A DNA stretch of 64,000 bases from Streptomyces cirratus. GTDB lineage: Bacteria; Actinomycetota; Actinomycetes; Streptomycetales; Streptomycetaceae. The first letter of the stretch is position 1. Each line of letters starts with the position of its first letter. Positions 23,227 to 31,413 of the stretch are shown here, piece after piece. The stretch covers positions 1,027,739-1,091,738 of the forward strand of contig NZ_BMVP01000001.1 in NCBI RefSeq assembly GCF_014650775.1, in the 5' to 3' direction. Under the pieces are notes generated by a model. It saw only the letters and a list, made by a program, of their open reading frames with translations, searched no databases and was not told where the DNA came from. A program made the translations under genes and the position numbers.

Positions 23227-24276
23227 ATGCCGTCCGCGCACCCCTCTCCTTCCGCTTCTCCCGCCGACTCCTCCATACCCTCGCTGCCCTCGCTCGCGGT
23301 CATCGACCTCTCGCGGGCTGACGACCCCGCCGAGCGCGCCGACTTCCTCAAGCAGCTGCACGCCGCGGCCCGCGACACCGGGTTCCTGTACCTGACGGGG
23401 CACGGCATCAGCGAAGCCGAAACCGCCCGCATCCTGGAGCTGACCAGGGCCTTCTTCGAGCTCCCCGAGGCCGACCGGCTGGCGGTCAGCAACCTGAACT
23501 CGCCCCACTTCCGCGGCTACACCCGGATCGGGCACGAGCTGACGGGCGGCTCCTCCGACTGGCGGGACCAGCTGGACGTCGGCGCCGAGCGGCCCGCGCC
23601 GCGGCTGGGGCCGGACGACCCGGCGTACCTGTGGCTGGAGGGGCCCAACCAGTGGCCCGAGGCGCTGCCGGAGCTGCGCGAGGTGGTGCTGGACTGGCAG
23701 GCGCGGCTCGCCTCGGTCGCCCACCGGCTGCTGCGGGAGCTGCTGGCCTCGATCGGCGCCCCCTCGGACTTCTTCGACGCGGCCTTCGCCGACCGGCCCC
23801 ACCTCCACACGAAGCTGATCCGCTACCCCGGGTCCGCCCCGTCGGGCGCCGACCAGGGCGTGGGGGCGCACAAGGACTACGGGTTCCTGACGCTGCTGCT
23901 CCAGGACTCGGTGGGCGGGCTCCAGGTGGTACGGGACGGGGGCTACGTCGACATCCCGCCGCGGCCGGGGGCGTTCGTCGTCAACCTCGGCGAGCTGCTG
24001 GAGATCGCGACGGAGGGCTATCTGACGGCCACCGACCACCGGGTGGTGAGCCCGCCGGGGGCGGTGGAGCGGTTCTCGGTGCCGTTCTTCTACAACCCGC
24101 GCCTCGACGCGGTCGTGGAGACGGTGCCGGGCGACTACCTGCGTGCGGCGCCCGGCGTGGCCCACGACGAGTCGAACCCCCTGCACGCGGAGTACGGCCG
24201 CAACGAGCTCAAGGGCTGGGTCCGCGCGCACCCGGAGGTCGCGCGCCGCTGGCACCCGGAGCTGGTCCGGGCGTAG
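23227..24276 (+). CDS. isopenicillin N synthase-like 2-oxoglutarate/Fe(II) oxygenase
   Basis: A 349-residue non-haem iron oxygenase. The iron ligands are His and Asp in GVGAHKDYGFLTLL and the distal His in LTATDHRVVSP. RFSVPFFYNP contains the R-x-S that binds 2-oxoglutarate. An N-terminal DIOX_N domain precedes it (LAVIDLSRADDPAERADFLK..., TGFLYLTGHGIS). The substrate is unknown. Family names such as isopenicillin N synthase do not imply beta-lactam synthesis, and no peptide synthetase is nearby. The ATG at 23227 has GGAG six bases upstream. It is preceded by a Cys-containing leader peptide, suggesting sulphur-responsive control. Confidence 0.9.
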   Translation: MPSAHPSPSASPADSSIPSLPSLAVIDLSRADDPAERADFLKQLHAAARDTGFLYLTGHGISEAETARILELTRAFFELPEADRLAVSNLNSPHFRGYTRIGHELTGGSSDWRDQLDVGAERPAPRLGPDDPAYLWLEGPNQWPEALPELREVVLDWQARLASVAHRLLRELLASIGAPSDFFDAAFADRPHLHTKLIRYPGSAPSGADQGVGAHKDYGFLTLLLQDSVGGLQVVRDGGYVDIPPRPGAFVVNLGELLEIATEGYLTATDHRVVSPPGAVERFSVPFFYNPRLDAVVETVPGDYLRAAPGVAHDESNPLHAEYGRNELKGWVRAHPEVARRWHPELVRA

Positions 24277-24326
24277 CGGGGGTGTGGCGGGGGGCTCTCA
24301 CGACTGCGCGGGCGTAGCGGGGCCCC

Positions 24327-25574
24327 CTACGGCTGCGGGGGCGCCGAGTGCTTGTTGTCCTGGGGCGGGGGCTCGTCGCCGGAGGTGGCCAGCCAGCCGC
24401 CCACACCGAGCGCCACGGCCAGGGCGACGCCCCCGGCCGTCAGCGCCAGGCGCCGCTTGCGGGCCGTCTCCGCGCGGTGGCGGGCCGAGCCCGGGCGGTG
24501 CCCGCCGGCCGGGCGCGGGACGCGGGCCGTGCCCAGCGCTCCCCCGGCCAGCTCGTCCGGTCCCGGGACCCGCATCGAGGTGTGCGTGTCCCGGTTGGAG
24601 TCGGTCGCCGAGCCCGGCACCAGCGGCACCACGCCCCGCCGCCGCGTCAGGTCGGCGGGGAGAACTTCCTCGGCCTCCGTGGGCTCCGGCTCGGCGTCGT
24701 CCGGTTCGTCCACGTCCAGCGGCGGCATCCCGGCCAGCAGTGGCAGCAGGTCCCGCAGCCGGGCCGACAGCTCGGAGGCCCGCAGCCGCGAGGCCGGGGC
24801 CTTGGCCAGGCACTGCACCATGAGCTGCCACAGCTCGTCGGGGATCCCGGGCAGCGGGACCACGCTCTCGGTGACGTGCCGCCGAAGCACGGCGCCGGGG
24901 TGTCCGCCCCCGAACGGGGTGAACCCGGCCAGCAGCTCGTACAGCACCGTGGCCAGGGCGTATATGTCGACCGCCGCCCGCGGGGGCAGTCCCTCCACGA
25001 TCTCCGGAGCCAGGTAGTCCGGCGTGCCGATGATCCGGGTGCTGGGGGCCGGTGTCCGGCCCGTCCCGGCCCGCCTCGGCGAGTCGATCAGCTTGGCGAC
25101 GCCGAAGTCGGTCAGCAGCGCGGGGTGGGCACCGGCCGGGCCGAGCGGGCCCTGCATGTCGAGCAGCACGTTCTCCGGCTTGACGTCGCGGTGCACCACG
25201 CCCGCCGCGTGGGCGGCCGCCAGCGCGTCGGCGACGTCCGCGACGATGGCCACGGCCGCCTCGGGGGCCAGCCGCCGCTCCCGGTCCAGGCGCGTGCGCA
25301 GGTCCGTACCGCGTACGAGGTCCATGACGAGGGCGAGGTCGTCGCCGTCCACGACGAGGTCCCGGACGGAGACGATGTGCGGGTGGTCCAGGCCGAGCAG
25401 GGCGCTGCGCTCCTGGACGAAGCGTCCGACCAGCTCCTGGTCGCAGGCGAGGTCCTCGCGCAGCAGTTTGACGGCGACGGGCCCGTCCGGCCCCTCGCCC
25501 AGCCACACCGTGCCCGCGCTGCCGCGCCCCAGGATCTGGTGCGCGGTGTACCGGCTGCCGATCTTCCGTGCCAC
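24327..25574 (-). CDS. pkaB: Ser/Thr protein kinase PkaB-like
   Basis: A 415-residue Hanks-type kinase. The kinase domain (about 8-270) has GRGSAGTVWLG, the catalytic Lys in VAVKLL, HRDVKPENVLLD and DFGVAKL, and an APE motif in DYLAPEIVEG. A charged Asp/Glu-rich linker follows. One membrane helix near the end (LALTAGGVALAVALGVGGWLA) puts a short Pro-rich tail outside; no sensor domain is present. I chose the GTG at 25574 because GAGGGA lies six bases upstream; the frame extends 11 codons further without a site. Length and position next to pkaA match pkaB of S. coelicolor (recalled). It lies 167 bases downstream of pkaA. Confidence 0.8.
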   Translation of the reverse strand: MARKIGSRYTAHQILGRGSAGTVWLGEGPDGPVAVKLLREDLACDQELVGRFVQERSALLGLDHPHIVSVRDLVVDGDDLALVMDLVRGTDLRTRLDRERRLAPEAAVAIVADVADALAAAHAAGVVHRDVKPENVLLDMQGPLGPAGAHPALLTDFGVAKLIDSPRRAGTGRTPAPSTRIIGTPDYLAPEIVEGLPPRAAVDIYALATVLYELLAGFTPFGGGHPGAVLRRHVTESVVPLPGIPDELWQLMVQCLAKAPASRLRASELSARLRDLLPLLAGMPPLDVDEPDDAEPEPTEAEEVLPADLTRRRGVVPLVPGSATDSNRDTHTSMRVPGPDELAGGALGTARVPRPAGGHRPGSARHRAETARKRRLALTAGGVALAVALGVGGWLATSGDEPPPQDNKHSAPPQP

Positions 25575-25741
25575 GACTGCTCCCTCAGCGGCTGGCGTAC
25601 GCACCAAAGCTACGCGGCCGGGTGCGGGTTTCAGGCCAGTAGGGGGTCCGATTCGCGGCGACCTTCACTTCTGCGGGCGAAATCACGCTCCAGAAGTCGA
25701 CAAATCCACGAAGTCGGTACCAGCGCGGTCGTGACGGCGGA

Positions 25742-27475
25742 TCAGGACCGGGCCTTGCCGGCGGAGTCGCCGATGGTGGAGATCCAGTCGGCGGCGTCCG
25801 AGCCCCAGGACCACAGCTGGTCCCACCAGCCCTTGCCGGTCCCGACCCACTCCTGGAGCGGGGTCAGCTCCCACACCAGCCAGCCCGCCACGAAGAACAG
25901 CAGGATCATCACCAGGCAGCCCTTGAGGCAGCCGAGCCCGGGGATGCGGACCGGGTTGGCGCTTCGGCGGCGCGGCTCGCGCGGCTCCCGGGGCGCCGGC
26001 TGCTGCGGCGGCGGGGCCTGCGGCCGGACCGGCTGCTGCCGGTACTGGGGCTGCTGCTGCGGAGGCTGGGCCTGGGGCTGGTGCTGGGGCTGGCGGTACT
26101 GGGGCTGCTGCGGAGGAGGCTGCGGCTGCCGGTACTGCGGCTGCGGGGGCTGGTACTGCGGAGGCTGCGGCGCGTACTGCTGCTGCTGGTACGGCTGGGG
26201 CTGCTGGCGGTACGGGGGCTGCTGGGGCGGCGGGGGTGCCTGGCGCTGCGGGCGGCGGCGCAGGGGGTCGTCGTCCGGGCCGAGGTACTGCACCTGCGTC
26301 TGCTCGTTGCGGTCCCGGGCCGCCTGCATCTGCGACTGCCACGGGTGCGGCTGGTCCGGCCGCTCGACCGGCGGCATGACGGAGGTCGCGTCCGCGGCCG
26401 GCGCCCCGGTGCTCGGCAGCACGGTCGTCGCGTCGCCCCCGCCGACCGGCGGCATCACGCTGGTCATGGCGTTGGGGTCGTAGGCACCCATCGGGGACGG
26501 CGCGCCCGCGGGCAGCACCTGGGTCGGGTCGGCGGAACCCGGCGTCGCCGGTACGGGCGCGGGCGAGGGGTCGGGCGCGAGCAGCGCGCCGACCCCGAGC
26601 GCGGCCTCCACCTCGGCGGGCGAGGAGTGCACGCCGATGCCGGAGGCGACCACGCGCAGGCCGCGCGCCAGGCTCTCGGCGCTGGGGCGCTCGTCCGGCT
26701 CCTTGCGCAGGCAGCGCTCGATGACGATCCAGAGCGCCTCGGGCACGTTCGGCGGGCGCTGCGGGTCCTCGCTGAGGTGGCGGTGGAGCACTTCGAGGGC
26801 GGTTCCGCCGGCGAACGGCGGGCGTCCGGTGACCAGTTCGTAGAGCAGGATCCCGGCGCCGTAGATGTCGACGGCGGAGGTCTGCGGGCGGCCCTCGGCG
26901 GACTCGGGGGCGACGTAGGCGGGGGTGCCGACGAACTCGTGCGTGCGGGTCAGGCCCGGGGAATCGGCCAGGCGCGCGATGCCGAAGTCCGTGAGCATCG
27001 GCTTCATCTGGCCGTGGCGCTCGTCGAGGAGGACGTTCGCGGGCTTCAGGTCCCGGTGCACGACGCCGTCGGCGTGGCTCGCGGCGAGCGCGTCCGCGAT
27101 CTGGGCGGTCAGCAGGCTCGCGGCGACGGGGCTGAACGGGCCGTTCTCGCGGACGTACTTGTGCAGGTCGGGACCGTCGATCAGGTCCATGACGAGGGCC
27201 AGCAGGTCGCCTTCGACGACGAGGTCGCGCGTGCGGACGATGTTGGGGTGCGTCAGGCGCAGCAGGACGGAGCGTTCGCGCAGGAAGCGCATGACGATGT
27301 CCGGGTCCTGGGCCAGCTCCTCTTTGAGGACCTTGATGGCCACGGTCTCGCCGGGCTGCCCGGCGACGGCCGCCTCCGCGCCGGCGGCCTCCCGCTGGCG
27401 GGCCCGCCAGACGGTACCGGTGGCGCCGCGCCCGAGGGGCTCCTCAAGCAGGTACTTGCTGCCCACTGGCCGCAC
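25742..27475 (-). CDS. pkaA: Ser/Thr protein kinase PkaA-like
   Basis: A 577-residue Hanks-type kinase. The domain (about 7-265) has GRGATGTVW, the Lys in VAIKVLKEEL, HRDLKPANVLLDE, DFGIARLAD and APESAEG. The region about 300-500 is Pro/Gln/Tyr-rich, with repeats such as PPQYQPPQPQYRQPQP, likely disordered and multivalent. A membrane helix near the C-terminus (LVMILLFFVAGWLVWEL) is followed by a short Trp-rich extracellular tail (WVGTGKGWWDQLWSWG); there are no PASTA repeats. The start is GTG at 27475. A TAGAGT hexamer (27559-27564, minus) could be its -10. It is divergent from the FHA/FtsK gene. Confidence 0.82.
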   Translation of the reverse strand: MRPVGSKYLLEEPLGRGATGTVWRARQREAAGAEAAVAGQPGETVAIKVLKEELAQDPDIVMRFLRERSVLLRLTHPNIVRTRDLVVEGDLLALVMDLIDGPDLHKYVRENGPFSPVAASLLTAQIADALAASHADGVVHRDLKPANVLLDERHGQMKPMLTDFGIARLADSPGLTRTHEFVGTPAYVAPESAEGRPQTSAVDIYGAGILLYELVTGRPPFAGGTALEVLHRHLSEDPQRPPNVPEALWIVIERCLRKEPDERPSAESLARGLRVVASGIGVHSSPAEVEAALGVGALLAPDPSPAPVPATPGSADPTQVLPAGAPSPMGAYDPNAMTSVMPPVGGGDATTVLPSTGAPAADATSVMPPVERPDQPHPWQSQMQAARDRNEQTQVQYLGPDDDPLRRRPQRQAPPPPQQPPYRQQPQPYQQQQYAPQPPQYQPPQPQYRQPQPPPQQPQYRQPQHQPQAQPPQQQPQYRQQPVRPQAPPPQQPAPREPREPRRRSANPVRIPGLGCLKGCLVMILLFFVAGWLVWELTPLQEWVGTGKGWWDQLWSWGSDAADWISTIGDSAGKARS

Positions 27476-27933
27476 GTCTCGCGCTCCCCTGCTGTCGTGT
27501 GTCTGTCGCGTGTCTGGCGTCTGGTTTCGGATGATTCCGACGCTGTCTTTTCCGGCCCACTCTAGGGGGTGTACGGGGGGAAGACGCCGGACGGCGGAGG
27601 TTGGTTGCCGTACATATGTGCGAAGGGTGAGATGTGCGGGGTATGCCGGAGGCGATTTTCGGCAGGCCGTTGACCGTATGTGTGCGATGAGCGTGCGGGG
27701 CGATGATCAATCAAGATCATTTATCGGTGGGGGCCGGGCGTGTTGTCGGCGACAGATGCGAGGATGCACCCGTACGGAACGGCCGGGGCGGGAGCCCGGT
27801 CTTTCCGGCAGACCTGACCGGACGACGCGTCCGTGCCGGGCGGGGGGTGACCGGGCTGGCTCGCCCGGCCGTTCCCCTTCCCGCGCACGCGCACCGTGCA
27901 CTGCGCTCTGCGCAGAAGGGACCGCTGACGGCG
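27476..27933. promoter_or_regulatory. pkaA - FHA/FtsK divergent control region
   Basis: A 458-base gap between pkaA (-) and the FtsK-like gene (+). On the minus strand TAGAGT at 27559-27564 is a good -10 candidate for pkaA, 84 bases upstream. At 27703-27720 ATGATC-AATCAA-GATCAT is a perfect 6+6 inverted repeat in unusually AT-rich sequence, suited to an operator. The rightmost 200 bases are an open frame before the FtsK-like start but show no protein homology I recognise. Confidence 0.45.
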
Positions 27934-30900
27934 ATGCAGATCCGGCTGACCGTCCTCGGGTCGCGCAGCGGCCACCAGACCGCGACCGCACCCGCCCGCT
28001 GTGACGTGCTCGTCACGGCCCCCGCCGGTACCGCGCTGGCCGCGGTGGCCTCGGCGCTCGCGGCGACCGTGGGCGGCCCCGACACGGGGGGCACGGTGGT
28101 GCTGTACGCGGGGGCCGAGCGGCTCGACCTCCAGCGCCGGATCCTGGGCGAACCGCCGCTGGTGGACGGGGCCGTACTGGCGCTGCACACGCCGGTGGCT
28201 GACGTCGTGCCGGCGCTGCCCGAGGAGGGGCTGGACGCCCCGCAGCTGCGGGTGGTGGCCGGGCCGGACGCGGGCGGGGTGCACCTGCTGCACCCGGGGG
28301 CGGTCCGGATCGGGCGGTCGTCGGGCGCGGACGTGCCGCTGGACGACCCGGACGTGTCGCGGCTGCACTGCGCGGTGACGGTGCTGGCGGACGGGCACGT
28401 GACGGTGGCCGACCTCGGCTCGACGAACGGCACGACCGTGGACGGGGTCCCGGTGGGCTCGCGGCCGGTCCCGCTGGCGCCGGGCGCCCTGCTGCGCATC
28501 GGCGAATCGACGCTCCGGCTGGCGGCGGGCGGCACGGAGTCGATCCTGGCGCTGACGCCGGACATGGAGGGCCACCTCTCCGGCGTCCCGGGCGCGCCCC
28601 GCGCGGGGGCGGCCCACGACGCCCCGGGCGGTACGGACACGGCCCGCGCGACGGCGGGTCACACCGCCCCCGGCGCGGGGGCAGCCGGAGGTACGGGCAC
28701 GGCCCGCGCGGCTACGAGCCACGACGGCACCGGCGCGGGGGCAGCCGGCGGCTACGAGGACACGGGGGCCGACGCGGGCGGCCACCGCGCGGGGACGGCC
28801 GGGAGCGCGGGCCGGGGTGGCCCGCAGGGGCTGAGCCCCCACCCCGCCCCTTCCCGAAACGGGGGCTCCACCCCCGACCCCGCCACCGGCGCCCACCCGG
28901 GCGGTCCGGCACGGCCCGCCCCGCACGGGGCGGCCCACCCCGCAGCCGACGCCCCGCGCCCCACCCAGGGCGGCCGGGACGGCTCCGCCCCGGACCCCGC
29001 CGGCCCGCACGGGCCCGGAACCCCGGCCGGCCGCACGCCGCACGGCCGGGACGGCGGACCGGCCTGGGCCACGCCCGCCACGGAGGCACCCGGAACCCCG
29101 GCCGCCTCCGTGCCGCGGGGGACGCCCAGGGTGGGGGCGCCCGCTGCCGTGTGGCCCGTCGCCGGGGGCGGACGGCGGCGGGGGATCGGGGCGTGGGCGC
29201 GGAAGTGGGTGCGGGGGGAGGACATCGCCGAGGTGGCCGTCGAGGCCGAGGCGCCGCCCGCCGCGCCGCCCGCCGACGACGACCCCGCCGCGCTGCTGCT
29301 CGCCGCCCTCGGGCCCACGGGCCGGCTCTGGTCCCGCCCGCCCGGCGCCCTCGACGTCGGGCTCGGCGCCGGCAGCCGCGTCGACCTGCGCGAGGCCGGC
29401 GCGCTCGGCATCGCCGGCCCCCGCGCCCGCCGCACCGGCGTGGCCCGCTCCGTGATCGCCCAGCTCGCCGCCCTCCACTCCCCGGCGCAGCTGGAGATCG
29501 TGCTGCTCGCCATGGACCCGACCACGGACTGGAGCTGGCTCGGCTGGCTCCCGCACGTCCGTCCCGCCCACGGCCAGCACTGCCGCCTCCTGCTCGCCCA
29601 CGACCGCGAGCAGGCCGCCGCCCGCACGGGCGAGCTGGCCCGGCGCCTCGACGACAGCCCCCTCGGCACCGGCTGGGCCACCGCCGGGCCCGACGCCGTC
29701 CGCCGGGCGGCGTCCGCGTACGAGGGCCCGTACACCCTCGTCGTGCTCGACGGCGACCCCGGTACCGGCGCCCTCCGCGAGGTCACCGCACGGCTGGCCT
29801 CCCACGGGCCCGCCGCCGGCGTCCACCTCCTCGCGCTCGCCGAGGCCCCCGCCGCCACGCCCGCGAGCCCGCTCGCCGAGACGTACGAGGCCGCCTGCGC
29901 GAGCACCCCCGCCTTCCGGGCCTGCGGCGCGGTCGCCGTCCTCAGCGGCGAGGTCGCCACCGCCGTACGGACCTTCCCGGTCAGCGGCGGCAGGCCCGTC
30001 CGCCCGGGAGAGACGGCCGTTGCCGACGCCGTCTCCGCCGCCTGGGCGGAGCGGTTCGCCCGCGCCCTGGCCCCGCTGCGGGCCGAAGCGGTCCCCGCGG
30101 GCGGCTACCGTCCGGCCGCGGCCAGCCTGCCGCAGACCTCCCGCCTGCTCGACGAGCTCGGCCTGGCCCGGGCCACCCCCGCCTCCCTGATGGCCCGCTG
30201 GGCCGCAGGTACCGGGCAGGGGCAGACCGTGGGCGGTCTCGCCGAGGTCGTCCTCGGCGCCGGCCGGCGCGGCCCCGTCGGCGTGGAGCTGGTCCACGAC
30301 GGCCCGCACCTGCTCATCGAGGGGCCGCCGGGGAGCGGGCGGACGGAACTGCTGCGTTCCGTCGCGGCTTCCCTGTGCTCCGCGGCCCGCCCCGACCGGC
30401 TCGGCCTCCTGCTGATCGACGGGGCCGGCGGCGAGCGCGGCGAGGGGCTGTTGCCCTGCACCGAGCTGCCGCACGTCTCGGCGCACCTCGTCGCATCCGA
30501 CCCGCTGCGCATGCGCGAGTTCGCCCAGGCCCTCGGCGCCGAGCTCAAGCGCCGTCACGAGCTGCTGGACGGGGTGACGTTCAACGACTGGCATGCCCGG
30601 CGCGAGGTCCGCGACCTGATGGTCTCGCCCCGCCGCCCCGCGCCGGAGGAGGGCCGGAACTCCTCCTCGGGCACGATCGGCGGCGAGAACTCCCAGCGCA
30701 CCGGGACCTTGCGGCTGCGGGCCTCCGCCACCCGTACCGAAGTGGCCGCCGGGCCCGGACCGCTGCCGCGCCTGGTGGTCCTCGTGGACGACTTCGACGC
30801 GCTGGTCGCGCCCGGCCTCGGCAGTACGGGCCGTCCCGCGGCCGGTTCGGTGGTCCGGATCCTGGAGGGGCTGGCCCGCGAGGGCGGCCGGCTCGGGGTG

Positions 30901-31266
30901 CACCTGGTGGCCACCAGCGCCCGTCCCGACCGCACCGCCGGCACGGAACCGGCCCGCCTCGCCACCCTGCGGGTCGAGCTCGACGCCCCCGACCAGCCCG
31001 GTCCGGGCCGGGGCCTGCTCCACTACGGCGACGGCCGGACCGTTCCCTTCCAGGGCGGCCGCGTCACCGGCCGGATCCCCCGGACCGCCACGTCGAGGCC
31101 GACCGTGGTCCCGGTGGAGTGGGAACGGATGGGTGATCCACCGGCCCGCCGTCCCGTCCGTGAGCTGGGCAACGGCCCGACGGACCTGGCGCTGCTGGCC
31201 AGTGCCCTGGACCGGGCGTCGCACCTGGTCTCGGCGATACCCGTCCTGTTCCCGGCGGCCCCCTGA
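27934..31266 (+). CDS. ubiquitin-like/FHA/FtsK-SpoIIIE ATPase (EssC/EccC-like, orphan)
   Basis: An 1110-residue ATPase. Residues 1-95 look like the ubiquitin-like beta-grasp of EccD/YukD (YAGAERLDLQRRILGEPPLVDGAVLAL). Residues about 105-197 are an FHA phosphothreonine-binding domain (IGRSSGADV, SRLHC, GSTNGTTVDG). About 200-430 is a Gly/Ala/Pro/Thr linker holding a 60-bp tandem repeat and intergenic-repeat-like DNA. Then come a degenerate FtsK-like domain and an active one with Walker A GPPGSGRTE (about 797) and Walker B LVVLVDDFDAL (about 949). The ATG at 27934 has GAAGGGA upstream, widely spaced. No membrane helix. No WXG100 or ecc genes are near, so this is an orphan relative of type VII ATPases; partners unknown. 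Confidence 0.85.
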   Translation: MQIRLTVLGSRSGHQTATAPARCDVLVTAPAGTALAAVASALAATVGGPDTGGTVVLYAGAERLDLQRRILGEPPLVDGAVLALHTPVADVVPALPEEGLDAPQLRVVAGPDAGGVHLLHPGAVRIGRSSGADVPLDDPDVSRLHCAVTVLADGHVTVADLGSTNGTTVDGVPVGSRPVPLAPGALLRIGESTLRLAAGGTESILALTPDMEGHLSGVPGAPRAGAAHDAPGGTDTARATAGHTAPGAGAAGGTGTARAATSHDGTGAGAAGGYEDTGADAGGHRAGTAGSAGRGGPQGLSPHPAPSRNGGSTPDPATGAHPGGPARPAPHGAAHPAADAPRPTQGGRDGSAPDPAGPHGPGTPAGRTPHGRDGGPAWATPATEAPGTPAASVPRGTPRVGAPAAVWPVAGGGRRRGIGAWARKWVRGEDIAEVAVEAEAPPAAPPADDDPAALLLAALGPTGRLWSRPPGALDVGLGAGSRVDLREAGALGIAGPRARRTGVARSVIAQLAALHSPAQLEIVLLAMDPTTDWSWLGWLPHVRPAHGQHCRLLLAHDREQAAARTGELARRLDDSPLGTGWATAGPDAVRRAASAYEGPYTLVVLDGDPGTGALREVTARLASHGPAAGVHLLALAEAPAATPASPLAETYEAACASTPAFRACGAVAVLSGEVATAVRTFPVSGGRPVRPGETAVADAVSAAWAERFARALAPLRAEAVPAGGYRPAAASLPQTSRLLDELGLARATPASLMARWAAGTGQGQTVGGLAEVVLGAGRRGPVGVELVHDGPHLLIEGPPGSGRTELLRSVAASLCSAARPDRLGLLLIDGAGGERGEGLLPCTELPHVSAHLVASDPLRMREFAQALGAELKRRHELLDGVTFNDWHARREVRDLMVSPRRPAPEEGRNSSSGTIGGENSQRTGTLRLRASATRTEVAAGPGPLPRLVVLVDDFDALVAPGLGSTGRPAAGSVVRILEGLAREGGRLGVHLVATSARPDRTAGTEPARLATLRVELDAPDQPGPGRGLLHYGDGRTVPFQGGRVTGRIPRTATSRPTVVPVEWERMGDPPARRPVRELGNGPTDLALLASALDRASHLVSAIPVLFPAAP
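28630..28749 (+). repeat. 60-bp tandem repeat in the linker of the FtsK-like gene
   Basis: Two copies (28630-28689 and 28690-28749) share GGTACGG-CACGGCCCGCGCG and GGCGCGGGGGCAGCCGG. They encode GTDTARATAGHTAPGAGAAG and GTGTARAATSHDGTGAGAAG. The unit is in frame, so copy number could vary. Confidence 0.7.
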
Positions 31267-31413
31267 GCCCGCCCCGCCCCGGGCGCAACACCCGCGCGAC
31301 ACCCCCACCCGGCCCCCTCAACCCCGTGACGCGGTATTGCGGGGGCGCGCCGCTCCGCGTAGACCTTGTGGCACGCAACACACCACGAGCACACCGGCAT
31401 CGGGGGCAGAGCC

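Noticed and set aside
23227..24276. Beta-lactam biosynthesis suggested by the isopenicillin N synthase-like fold
   Set aside because: No ACV synthetase, acyltransferase or other pathway gene is nearby; the family is broad and the name alone is not evidence.
27934..31266. A complete type VII secretion system
   Set aside because: Only the ATPase is present; WXG100, EccB, EccD, EccE and mycosin genes are absent from the window.
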